DNA of 64,000 bases, from positions 310,001 to 374,000 of the forward strand of contig NZ_JPKR02000005.1 of assembly GCF_000757425.2 (NCBI RefSeq). The letters are read 5' to 3'. Origin of the DNA: Tatumella morbirosei. GTDB lineage: Bacteria > Pseudomonadota > Gammaproteobacteria > Enterobacterales > Enterobacteriaceae. This document shows positions 51,080 through 58,679 of the stretch, one piece after another. Below the pieces are notes generated by a model. It was given only the letters and a program-made list of their open reading frames with translations. It was not told the origin of the DNA and did not search any database. Each line of letters opens with the position of its first letter. Position 1 is the stretch's first letter. A program made the position numbers and the translations under genes.

Positions 51080-52099
51080 TTATTTATGATGACGAATACG
51101 CGGGTTCACCACGCCGTAGAGAATATCGACAATAAAATTGACCAGTATGATCAATAAGGCCACCAGTAACACGCCCCCCTGAACGACCGGATAATCCCTG
51201 CGTTGTAACGCTTCGATGAGCCAACGTCCCAGACCAGGCCAGGAAAAGATGGTTTCAGTCAGGATAGCTCCCGCCAGTAACGTTCCAACCTGCAGTCCGA
51301 TGACCGTAACGACCGGCAACATGGCATTGCGCAGTGCATGAACGACAATCACCCGCAGCGGCGTCAATCCTTTAGCCCTGGCGGTACGGATATAGTCTTC
51401 TCCCAGGACTTCAAGCATCGACGAACGGGTCATTCGTACGATAACTGCCAGAGGAATAGTGCCCAGTACAATGGCCGGAAGGATCATATGCATCACGGCA
51501 TCTTTAAAATCTCCGGGTTCCCCCCAGAATAAGGTATCAATCAGATCAAAACCGGTCAGCGGGTGACTATCATCAAGGAATACCGTATCGCCAATTCTTC
51601 CGGAAACCGGTGTCAGGTTGAGCTTTACCGAAACCAGCATGATCAACATGATCCCCCACCAAAAGACCGGCATCGAGTAACCCGCCAGCGACAGACTGAT
51701 AGCAGTATGATCGAATACCGAACCCCGTTTAACTGCCGCCAGAACGCCTACCGGGATACCCACCGCTACCGCAAATAACATAGCGCAGATACCCAGTTCC
51801 AGTGTGGCTTTAAAGCGGGGGACAAATTCATTCCAGACCGGAATACGACTTTTCAGGGAGACCCCTAAGTCGCCATGCATAATGCCATTGATATAGGTGA
51901 GATATTGTTTCCACAAAGGCTGGTCCAAACCAAACTGGGCCAGTAACTGTGCATGTCTTTCGGGGGAGAGCCCCCGCTCTCCTGCCATGATCATCACAGG
52001 ATCGCCTGGGATCATATGGACAAAAGCAAAAGTCAGCAGGGTAATGCCGATAAATGTCGGGATGACCAGCCCCAGACGTTTCAAAATAAACTGCAGCAT
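51080..52099 (-). CDS. dppB: Dipeptide ABC transporter permease DppB
   Basis: A 339-residue permease. MLQFILKRLGLVIPTFIGI start, FVHMIPGDPVMIMAG, and the EAA loop MTRSSMLEVLGEDYIRTARAKGLTPLRV. ATG 52099 gives the E. coli length; the frame runs 15 codons further up without a better ribosome site. Separated from dppA by 146 bases with a strong hairpin. Confidence 0.97.
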   Translation of the reverse strand: MLQFILKRLGLVIPTFIGITLLTFAFVHMIPGDPVMIMAGERGLSPERHAQLLAQFGLDQPLWKQYLTYINGIMHGDLGVSLKSRIPVWNEFVPRFKATLELGICAMLFAVAVGIPVGVLAAVKRGSVFDHTAISLSLAGYSMPVFWWGIMLIMLVSVKLNLTPVSGRIGDTVFLDDSHPLTGFDLIDTLFWGEPGDFKDAVMHMILPAIVLGTIPLAVIVRMTRSSMLEVLGEDYIRTARAKGLTPLRVIVVHALRNAMLPVVTVIGLQVGTLLAGAILTETIFSWPGLGRWLIEALQRRDYPVVQGGVLLVALLIILVNFIVDILYGVVNPRIRHHK

Positions 52100-52191
52100 A
52101 AACAAGTTCTCTTTCATGCCGCCATCCCAAAAGATGGCGATCATTGCTCACAACCCATCGCAGGGTGACCGCAATAGCGCAAAATACGCCA

Positions 52192-52232
52192 CTAAAAATG
52201 AAGCACCCCGGCAGTTTCACTCTCCCGGGGTG
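52192..52232 (-). terminator. dppA/dppB attenuator-like terminator
   Basis: On the minus strand CACCCCGG (52232-52225) / CCGGGGTG (52211-52204), then CTTCATTTTTAG. It lies 14 bases after the dppA stop; partial termination here would give the dppA excess usual for binding-protein operons. Confidence 0.75.
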
Positions 52233-52245
52233 TTGATATTTGCTG

Positions 52246-53856
52246 TTATTGTTGAATATCGACGTTATCGAAATGGTGTTTACCTAACGGATCAACCACA
52301 TATCCGGTCACTTTTTTGCTCACTGGCTCGTAGACTGTAGAGTGAGCAATAATCAGTGCCGGAGCCTGATCATGCATAATCACCTGCGCCTGCTGGTAGT
52401 AAGCAATACGTTTGTCATGGTCAGCTTCTGACCTTGCGGGCTGTATTTGATCCTCGAAAGGTTTATAACACCAGCGGGAATAGTTGGAACCATCTTTAGC
52501 AGCAGCACAACTGAACAATGTGGCAAAGAAGTTATCCGGATCGCCATTGTCTCCGGTCCAGCCCATCATTACCGTCTGGTGTTCCCCGGCTTTGGCTCTT
52601 TTCAGATATTCACCCCACTCATAACTGACGATATTGGCTTTCACGCCAATTTTTGCCCAGTCAGCCTGGATCATCTCTGCCATTCGGCGGGCATTAGGGT
52701 TGTACGGCCGTTGTACCGGCATCGCCCACAGATCGATGGTAAATCCATCCGGCATTCCGGCTTCCTTCAGCAAGGCTTTAGCCTGAGCGGGGTCATAAGG
52801 ATAATCTTTGATCTGACTGTTATAGCTCCACATAGTCGGTGGAATAAGGTTTTTGGCTGCCTGACCCGCCCCCTGATAAACCGCATCAATAATGGCCTGT
52901 TTGTTCACTGCCATCGTCAGCGCCTGGCGAACTCTGACATCATCCAGTGGCTTTTTCTGCGTGTTAAACGCCAGATAGCCCACATTCAGACCTGGCTGTT
53001 CCATCAGAGTGATATTCGGATCTTTTTTCATGCTGGCAATATCAGCGGGATTAGGATAAGGCATGACCTGGCATTCACCCTTCTGCATTTTGGCATAACG
53101 CACAGAGGCATCCGGGGTAATAGAGAATACCAGCCGGTCAATCTTCGGTTTAGGGCCCCAGTATGTCGGATTAGCTTTATACAGAATCCGTGAGTCTTTC
53201 TGATACTGCAGTAACTGGAAGGGCCCTGTTCCCACCGGATTCAGATCCACTTTTTCCGGTGTCCCAGCCTTCAGCATATTATCTGCATACTCTTTTGACA
53301 GAATCGATGCGAAGTCCATGCCAAGGTCTGCGATAAAAGGCGCCTCAGGGCGGCTGAGGGTAAAGCGGACAGTATCATCATCCACTTTTTCGATTTTAGT
53401 AATGAGTTTAGGCATATCCATGCCTTCAAAATACTCATAGCTGCCACCGGAAACGTTGTGATAGGCATTGTTTTTATCCAACTGACGCTCAAAAGAAAAC
53501 ACCACATCATCAGCATTGAAGTCGCGGGTAGGTTTAAAATCTTTAGAGCTCTGCCATTTAACACCTTTGCGCAAATGGAAGGTATACACCTTACCGTCAC
53601 TGCTCACATCCCAGCTTTCGGCCAGTCCGGGTTGTAACTCCGTAGTCCCGGTTTTGAACTCAACCAGCCGGTTATAGATGGGGACCGAACTCGCATCATA
53701 GGTAGTACCCGAAGTGAATAATTGCGGGTTAAATCCCTCCGGAGATCCTTCAGAACAATAGACCAATGTTTTTGCGTGTACAGCAGCAGAAAGCATCAAT
53801 GTCAGTAATGTTAAACCCGTCGTCAGTGCGCTTTTGCCGGACCGGAATTTGCTCAT
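52246..53856 (-). CDS. dppA: Periplasmic dipeptide-binding protein DppA
   Basis: A 536-residue SBP family 5 protein. Signal peptide residues 1-28 (cleavage at AVHA/KTLVYCSEG), then GFNPQLFTSGTTYDASS, the signature RKGVKW, SGGSYEYFEGM, PDASVRYAKMQKGECQVMPYPNPADI, and NPNARRMAEMIQADW; ends DPLGKHHFDNVDIQQ. In E. coli it binds di/tripeptides and heme and also serves peptide chemotaxis through Tap. AACGGAGC is the ribosome site. Confidence 0.98.
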   Translation of the reverse strand: MSKFRSGKSALTTGLTLLTLMLSAAVHAKTLVYCSEGSPEGFNPQLFTSGTTYDASSVPIYNRLVEFKTGTTELQPGLAESWDVSSDGKVYTFHLRKGVKWQSSKDFKPTRDFNADDVVFSFERQLDKNNAYHNVSGGSYEYFEGMDMPKLITKIEKVDDDTVRFTLSRPEAPFIADLGMDFASILSKEYADNMLKAGTPEKVDLNPVGTGPFQLLQYQKDSRILYKANPTYWGPKPKIDRLVFSITPDASVRYAKMQKGECQVMPYPNPADIASMKKDPNITLMEQPGLNVGYLAFNTQKKPLDDVRVRQALTMAVNKQAIIDAVYQGAGQAAKNLIPPTMWSYNSQIKDYPYDPAQAKALLKEAGMPDGFTIDLWAMPVQRPYNPNARRMAEMIQADWAKIGVKANIVSYEWGEYLKRAKAGEHQTVMMGWTGDNGDPDNFFATLFSCAAAKDGSNYSRWCYKPFEDQIQPARSEADHDKRIAYYQQAQVIMHDQAPALIIAHSTVYEPVSKKVTGYVVDPLGKHHFDNVDIQQ

Positions 53857-53873
53857 CTTCGTTGCTCCGTTAA

Positions 53874-53890
53874 GATGTGATGTGTGTTAT
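53874..53890 (-). promoter_or_regulatory. CA-rich element in the dppA leader (possible GcvB site)
   Basis: On the minus strand the leader reads AATAACACACATCACATC just upstream of the ribosome site. GcvB represses dppA in E. coli and Salmonella by pairing its GU-rich R1 region with C/A-rich leaders, so this is the likely target. Pairing was not computed. Confidence 0.5.
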
Positions 53891-53891
53891 T

Positions 53892-54490
53892 TACTTTTTG
53901 TTATTCGTTATTTTGTCAGCAGATTTTCTTATAACAGACGTAACACGCCATAAAACCTCGGATAAAAACGCTAACTCAGGTCAAATAGCGGGATAATCTG
54001 CTAAATCGATCTTCTGGTATCTCCCAATTTGTCAACAGATGTGATCAGCTGTCAATAACCGGCAAGCGTTTTTCTTAGCATTACGCTAAAATTCATTAAA
54101 ATATTTCACCAGATAAAATGACCATAACCACTAAAATTAACAATAATTAATCAATTATCTGGTTCATATCACCATATAGTGATAATAAATTAGTTAATAA
54201 AACTATTTAAAAAAGAAGAGAAAAAACAAGTTTTATGCAATCTTCATTTACTATAATTCACTGATTATTCATTTATTCGGATTGTAAATTGATCAGAAGC
54301 CTAAGCGGATAATCTAAAAACCATTTATGGCATAAGAAAAATGTTTGACTAAAATTAAGTGCGGAAAGGGTTATTCTACTGCACGAACTTTATACAGTAT
54401 TAAAGCCGGGAAAACTGTCGGGGAGAGACGGCAACAGGAACGATAAAGAAAAGAATATCCTGGACACCTCACTGGCAGGGCGTGAAGAAA
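53892..54490. other. AT-rich region upstream of dppA without a gene
   Basis: About 600 bases, strongly A/T-rich between 54050 and 54360. It should contain the dppA promoter (a TATAAG-like -10 lies near 53930). A perfect interrupted palindrome TATCAC-CATATA-GTGATA sits at 54167-54184. No ORF with coding features is seen; the base composition suggests H-NS binding, which is inference. Confidence 0.5.
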
Positions 54491-54538
54491 AGCTCAAACC
54501 TCCTTCGGAGGTTCTCATCCTCTTTAAACTCCGGACGT

Positions 54539-54563
54539 AAAAAAACCCGCTGGAAGCGGGTTT
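54539..54563 (-). terminator. Second terminator in the tRNA-Pro repeat array
   Basis: AAACCCGC-TTCCA-GCGGGTTT on the minus strand followed by T-run; copy of the terminator after the tRNA with a changed loop. Confidence 0.8.
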
Positions 54564-54684
54564 CTTAAAATTGGTCGGCGAGAGAGGATGATTCCCCTGC
54601 GGGCCGTTGCGAACGCAACGTTGTCTCGCTTCGCTCGGCTCAAACCTCCTTCGGAGGTTCTCATCCTCTTTAAACTTCGGACGT

Positions 54685-54709
54685 AAAAAAACCCGCGAAA
54701 AGCGGGTTT
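54685..54709 (-). terminator. Terminator directly after tRNA-Pro
   Basis: AAACCCGC-TTTTC-GCGGGTTT on the minus strand followed by seven T in total; 10 bases after the CCA end. Confidence 0.85.
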
Positions 54710-54718
54710 CTTTGAAAA

Positions 54719-54795
54719 TGGTCGGCGAGAGAGGATTCGAACCTCCGACCCACTGGTCCCAAACCAGTTGCGCTACCAAGCTGCGCTACTCGCCG
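54719..54795 (-). tRNA. tRNA-Pro, anticodon TGG (second, identical copy)
   Basis: All 77 bases equal the tRNA-Pro at 23236-23312, anticodon TGG, CCA encoded. In E. coli the gene at this place, between dppA and eptB, is proK with anticodon CGG. So either proK was overwritten by conversion from proM or the locus was refilled by duplication; the shared downstream repeat supports conversion or duplication of a larger block. Confidence 0.97.
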
Positions 54796-54805
54796 ATGGG
54801 GGCGA

Positions 54806-54834
54806 ATATTACTGCCGCACTCAGACAGCGTCAA
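54806..54834 (-). promoter_or_regulatory. Promoter of the second tRNA-Pro
   Basis: On the minus strand TTGACG (54834-54829), 17 bases, TAATAT (54811-54806), then a G/C-rich discriminator; 10 bases before the tRNA. Confidence 0.85.
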
Positions 54835-54836
54835 CC

Positions 54837-54873
54837 GCTTTTTAGCAAATCAGCCGCTGATTGACTAAAAAGC
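54837..54873. terminator. Long hairpin between eptB and tRNA-Pro
   Basis: GCTTTTTAG (54837-54845) / CTAAAAAGC (54865-54873) with an inner AATCAG/CTGATT stem and a CCG loop. It follows eptB by 45 bases on the minus strand and probably ends that transcript, although the T-run is inside the stem. Confidence 0.6.
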
Positions 54874-54918
54874 AGCCTTCAGCCGCACCATTTATTATCA
54901 GCACATATGAACTCAGGA

Positions 54919-56613
54919 CTATCTGACTGATTTATCAACGGATGACTGGCGGCACCAGTTATTCTTCGGATTAATGCCACCATCCGGTGACGTGTATCCC
55001 AGGCAACCCAGCAACGAGTCATATAACTCCCGGTGATGGAGAATAATACCGTCTTTCGCCTGTTGCTGAAGTAATGTAAACCTCTGACGGTTAGCATCAT
55101 CCACCAGATACTTGTCAGAAGCCCACACCAGCACAGGTACACGAAATTGCTCAGCGGGTGCCATCTCACGGGGGGTTCCATGGAAATGCGTATTGCTACT
55201 GATTGACTCCCCATGATCTGCAACATAAAACACGATAGCCTTCTTATCCCGTAGCTGACTCAGTACCCCTTCGAGCATAAAGTCTACATAACGTATTGAA
55301 TTATCGAATGAATTAATCAACTGCTCTTTTGAACAAGAATCATCGACACCGAGGCATTCGGGCTTATATACGGCAAAACTCCGTGGATATCGTTGCGAAT
55401 AGAGATAATGAGAACCTTTAGTATGCAGTATCACCAGATGATGTCCCTGTGGGTGTCCCTGCAAGGATTGCTGTAATTTCGGAAGCAATAGCAAATCATC
55501 TACCGGCTTACCATTATTAACCGGCTCAGAACCTATCTGCTCGCGGAAAGCCATATTATCGACATCGGTCAGCCCATAGAACCAGATTTCACTTTGCATG
55601 GCATACAGATCGGAGCTAAACCCCAGTTTCTTCATCACCGCGAATACATTTTGTTCTTTTAAGGTTCTGCCCGGGTCATTAGCGGCCCCTCCTTCGCGGA
55701 CAAACATACAACGTAATGACAGCTTGGTCGCGGTATCACAGGATTCACCTTTAAAAGCCACCAGATTTTTTTCTTTCGACAGAAGTGGTGTGGTATTCCT
55801 TTGATAGCCTAACAGTCCCATGTGATCCCAACGGGTCGTCTCCCCGATAACAAAGACAACATAGGTATCATCAATACCTTTCGGGGCCTGGTAGGTAAAA
55901 TGGCGGGCTGGATCGAACAGATCATCGCCGGATAACTCTTCATCCAGTTTTGACCAGCCAAACAATCCGGTAGCAGTCAACCAGTTCACCGGAAGATAAG
56001 AGTGCGCCACCATTCCGCCATAGCTGGGGAGATCAACATTGGTTTGATGTTCACGGTGCTTGTACTGTTGATCCAGCAAACGTAACGGCAGCCATACCAA
56101 TGCAATACAGACCACCAGTCCCGCCAGTGCCCGAAAACATTGCCTGCGGCTGGTCACTTGTGCTAATAAATTTCCTTCCAGCCGGCCGTACCATATTAAC
56201 CACAGTGGTCCGGCACTGGCCAGAACCAGCCACAGATAAAAATAATATCCCACCACCTCTTTCGAAAGGTCAGTATCCGTCGTGAGTACCGAGGCAATAA
56301 TCCCGTAACCGATAACTACATTAAAGACCATCATGTAATATGCCGACGCCACGGAAATCACCACCACCAGTGAAGCAGAGATCCGGAAAAACAACTTACC
56401 ACCCAACGATAACATCCGAAAAATAACAAAACTGGTGAGTAGCGCAGCGACTATTTCGGCTGCCGCAGATGACCATTTCAGCCAGTGGCCGTCTGACCAT
56501 AACCATAGCCCCTGAAATCTGCGATTAAAAACCGACCAGTTAAGTAATAGTCCGATATACACTGCCAATATCCAGCAGAGTTGGCTATTCGTTAACAATT
56601 TGATTTTATTCAT
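54919..56613 (-). CDS. eptB: Kdo phosphoethanolamine transferase EptB
   Basis: A 564-residue inner-membrane enzyme of the EptA/MCR family. About five membrane helices in residues 10-180, then a periplasmic alkaline-phosphatase-like domain. The nucleophile is Thr259 in VIGETTRWDHMGLLGY; SCDTATKLSLRCMF, LVILHTKGSHYLY, YVADHGES and THFHGTP provide Zn2+ and substrate residues and the Cys pairs. EptB adds phosphoethanolamine to the outer Kdo of LPS. The position next to dpp and tRNA-Pro is the E. coli one. Its family relation to MCR does not by itself mean colistin resistance. Confidence 0.93.
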   Translation of the reverse strand: MNKIKLLTNSQLCWILAVYIGLLLNWSVFNRRFQGLWLWSDGHWLKWSSAAAEIVAALLTSFVIFRMLSLGGKLFFRISASLVVVISVASAYYMMVFNVVIGYGIIASVLTTDTDLSKEVVGYYFYLWLVLASAGPLWLIWYGRLEGNLLAQVTSRRQCFRALAGLVVCIALVWLPLRLLDQQYKHREHQTNVDLPSYGGMVAHSYLPVNWLTATGLFGWSKLDEELSGDDLFDPARHFTYQAPKGIDDTYVVFVIGETTRWDHMGLLGYQRNTTPLLSKEKNLVAFKGESCDTATKLSLRCMFVREGGAANDPGRTLKEQNVFAVMKKLGFSSDLYAMQSEIWFYGLTDVDNMAFREQIGSEPVNNGKPVDDLLLLPKLQQSLQGHPQGHHLVILHTKGSHYLYSQRYPRSFAVYKPECLGVDDSCSKEQLINSFDNSIRYVDFMLEGVLSQLRDKKAIVFYVADHGESISSNTHFHGTPREMAPAEQFRVPVLVWASDKYLVDDANRQRFTLLQQQAKDGIILHHRELYDSLLGCLGYTSPDGGINPKNNWCRQSSVDKSVR

Positions 56614-56852
56614 TATTAAATTCCGGAATATCGGACGTGAGAAAATATATTTAACTCAGAGTCCGAATCCCTCCCGGAGTTCGACATAACTTTAAATATT
56701 ATGAAATATACGGAATATTCCGGAATACACTAAAAATTAAATAAAATTAATATTATCCATTCGTCTGATACTAAAAACTATTATTCTCCACTTGCTGAAT
56801 CTGTTGCCGGCATTCTATAGTCAGATTCTAAATAATGGCCTGGAGAGGACCT
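56614..56852. promoter_or_regulatory. eptB/HD-protein divergent region
   Basis: 239 A/T-rich bases. ATTCCGGAATA occurs twice (56620-56630, 56717-56727), each with the TTCCGGAA palindrome; the second overlaps a 12-base palindrome CGGAATATTCCG (56711-56722). These may be operator sites for a regulator of eptB. The HD gene has GGAGAGG before its start. Confidence 0.4.
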
Positions 56853-57455
56853 ATGCATTATTCACTGGAAGAAAAAGCAAAGTTGTTTGCCCGCCAGGTT
56901 CACCATCAGGCAGATCAAAAACGCAAATACAGCAATGCTCCCTATATTGTACATCCCCAGGCAGTCGCCGAACTGATTCGTCATACAGGAGCTGATGAGG
57001 CAATGCTGGCAGCGGCCTGGCTGCATGATACTCTGGAAGATACCCCGACCACTTTTGGCCAGTTACAGCAGCTGTTCGGCCAGGAAGTCGCGGTTCTGGT
57101 AGAAATGCTCACCAACCCTCAGACTTCCGAAAATGACACCCGGCTACAAAAAAAACAACGCCATCTGCAGCACACAGCCAAAGCCTGCGCCAAAGCACAA
57201 ACCATAAAACTGGCAGATATCATTGATAACACAAAAGATATTGTCGATAACGATCCGGAATTTGCCCCAGTGTATCTGGTAGAAAAGCAGATACAGATAG
57301 AGTTACTGCGCGACGGAGATCCGGGGCTCTGGCAACAGGCCGAGGCACAGATAAGCCACGCCATTGCGCGGTTATGCCAGCCCCCCTACAATATGCCCGC
57401 CAGTTGGTTTACACATCAGGCAGAAAAATATCTGTCCGGCCCGCTGACCGGTTGA
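56853..57455 (+). CDS. Small HD-domain (p)ppGpp hydrolase-like protein
   Basis: A 200-residue stand-alone HD domain. The metal set is His34 (YIVHP), His58-Asp59 (WLHDTLED) and Asp122 (IKLADIIDN), and Glu62-Asp63 follow the HD as in SpoT/Mesh1 hydrolases; ADQKRKYSNAPYIVHPQAVAEL corresponds to the RSH hydrolase start. No synthetase or TGS/ACT domain. It could be a small alarmone hydrolase, but many such HD proteins are untested and other nucleotides are possible. ATG 56853 follows GGAGAGG. It stands between eptB and yiaF. Confidence 0.8.
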   Translation: MHYSLEEKAKLFARQVHHQADQKRKYSNAPYIVHPQAVAELIRHTGADEAMLAAAWLHDTLEDTPTTFGQLQQLFGQEVAVLVEMLTNPQTSENDTRLQKKQRHLQHTAKACAKAQTIKLADIIDNTKDIVDNDPEFAPVYLVEKQIQIELLRDGDPGLWQQAEAQISHAIARLCQPPYNMPASWFTHQAEKYLSGPLTG

Positions 57456-57587
57456 TAAGACAGAAAGATGATATGCCGCACTTTTTCTGCCTAATTCCCC
57501 GTTGGCGGGAGCTGCGCTTTGCACTATCCTTGTGGTCTCTCTGCCTGTAAATATTACAGGTCGTCGAATAACAGGAGTCCGTTCCTT

Positions 57588-58301
57588 ATGGCGTCAGGCA
57601 TTTTACGTGTTGCGAAGCAGTCCGGAATACTGCTGGCCACAGTGATTATGGTTTTCCAGCTTGCAGGCTGCGGTGATAAAGAAGCCGGGCAAAGCAAGGC
57701 ATTCAGTGATTTTCTGCAAAATACAGTCATGCGCAGTGGTTCACAGCTACCCACGCTGAGTGAAAATCAGAAAAAAAACTTCGGCAATTTTGCCGGCGAT
57801 TATGCCATCCTTTATGGTTTTTCTCAGCAGCTAAACAAGGCGATTAACGACGGTATCCGTCCGGTCACCGATGAATTATCGGCAATTAAAGTGCCTGCCG
57901 ACTATCAGTCACACCGTGACACCCTGCGTCAGGCTGCAGGAGCCCTGAATGTAGTCACTCAGCAGGTACAAAATGCCCGCAATCTGGCCGACAGCAGTAA
58001 GTCATCACTGAAGTTACCTGCCGACCTACAAAAAACCTATGATGCCGCCTATGCAAAAGTAGTCACTCAGCCGGCTAATAGTGTGCTGCCATTACTGCCA
58101 CAACTGCAGGCCCTTAGCCGCTCCGTTATCGATACCGGTGATTTCCTGCAGGCACAAAACAACAGCGTGAGTTTTGCTAACAACAATGTTCAGTTTGCAA
58201 CCCAGGACCAGGTGAAACAGTACAACACACTGGTCGCAGACATCGCCAGTGCAGCCCCGGTATTGGTTCAGCTAAAAACCGCCATCAGCAACGTTCAGTA
58301 A
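57588..58301 (+). CDS. yiaF: DUF3053 lipoprotein YiaF
   Basis: A 237-residue lipoprotein. Signal ends in lipobox LAGC (Cys28), then FSDFLQNTVMRSGSQLPTLSENQKKNFGNFAGDYAILYGFSQQ as in E. coli YiaF. Function unknown. ATG 57588 follows AGGAG at ten bases. Upstream is a perfect inverted repeat CCTGTAA-ATA-TTACAGG (57544-57560). Followed by an intrinsic terminator. Confidence 0.92.
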   Translation: MASGILRVAKQSGILLATVIMVFQLAGCGDKEAGQSKAFSDFLQNTVMRSGSQLPTLSENQKKNFGNFAGDYAILYGFSQQLNKAINDGIRPVTDELSAIKVPADYQSHRDTLRQAAGALNVVTQQVQNARNLADSSKSSLKLPADLQKTYDAAYAKVVTQPANSVLPLLPQLQALSRSVIDTGDFLQAQNNSVSFANNNVQFATQDQVKQYNTLVADIASAAPVLVQLKTAISNVQ

Positions 58302-58312
58302 TACTGCCAGCT

Positions 58313-58340
58313 CCCCGCTATCGCGGGGACTATCTTTTTT
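58313..58340 (+). terminator. Terminator of yiaF
   Basis: CCCCGC-TATC-GCGGGG (58313-58328) followed by ACTATCTTTTTT. Confidence 0.85.
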
Positions 58341-58679
58341 CTGTCCCCGAATAGTGAGTTTTTTCTGATAATAAACAACCAGAAATTACCCGGATGATTA
58401 TCCAAATTTCCCGGGGTTTATTATTAATCATTCTGTACACTCACCGGTTTACCTTATATTTTATCTTAGTCTTAACAAAAAGAGCGTTTTCCGGAATTTA
58501 AACAGAGGGTTAGTCACCTCTGTCGGCAGATAAAAGGCTGTTAATTAATTTATAAGCGTAATAAAATCCTTCGCGGTAATCTATCAGCTTACACAATAAT
58601 TTTCTTTGGTATGACGACAGCGGAATATGTGGTCACCAGAGACAGATCTATTTTATAAAAAATAAAGGCACAATAAAAA
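58341..58679 (+). promoter_or_regulatory. Long leader/control region of the porin gene
   Basis: 339 A/T-rich bases. Two structures: a distant 9-base inverted repeat ATAATAAAC (58368-58376) / GTTTATTAT (58416-58424) with further G/C pairing inside, and ACAGAGG-N8-CCTCTGT (58502-58523). No gene seen. Porin mRNAs are often controlled by small RNAs, so a long leader is plausible. Confidence 0.4.

Larger units (their letters stand above)
54491..54718 (-). repeat. tRNA-tail repeat units B1 and partial B2, downstream of tRNA-Pro
   Basis: After the tRNA on the minus strand: terminator 1, a structured stretch, an exact copy of the last 18 nt of the tRNA with CCA (54589-54572), terminator 2, and the first part of another unit cut at 54491. 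Spacing of the CCA ends is 147 bases. The outer stem is AGAGGATGA (54669-54661) / TCATCCTCT (54591-54583); inner hairpins AACCTCC-GAA-GGAGGTT (54659-54643) and CGTTGC-GTTC-GCAACG (54620-54605). Compared with unit A at 23.1 kb the stems are identical while loops and linkers differ, including a one-base indel. Confidence 0.8.

Noticed and set aside
54526-54669. Arg-rich peptide starting MRTSEGGLSR in the tRNA-tail unit, like the Tpr peptide of tyrT
   Set aside because: The start is only weakly preceded by GAGG and the frame changes between units A and B because of a one-base indel, so a conserved peptide is not supported.
54390-54779. A 129-codon minus-strand open frame running through tRNA-Pro and the repeat array
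   Set aside because: It reads through a tRNA gene and two terminators and has no ribosome site; the like frame at the other tRNA-Pro copy does not continue the same way. Translation artefact of tRNA sequence.
54919-56613. Reading eptB as a mobile colistin-resistance (mcr) gene
   Set aside because: Position beside dpp and tRNA-Pro and overall sequence fit chromosomal eptB; no insertion sequence nearby.
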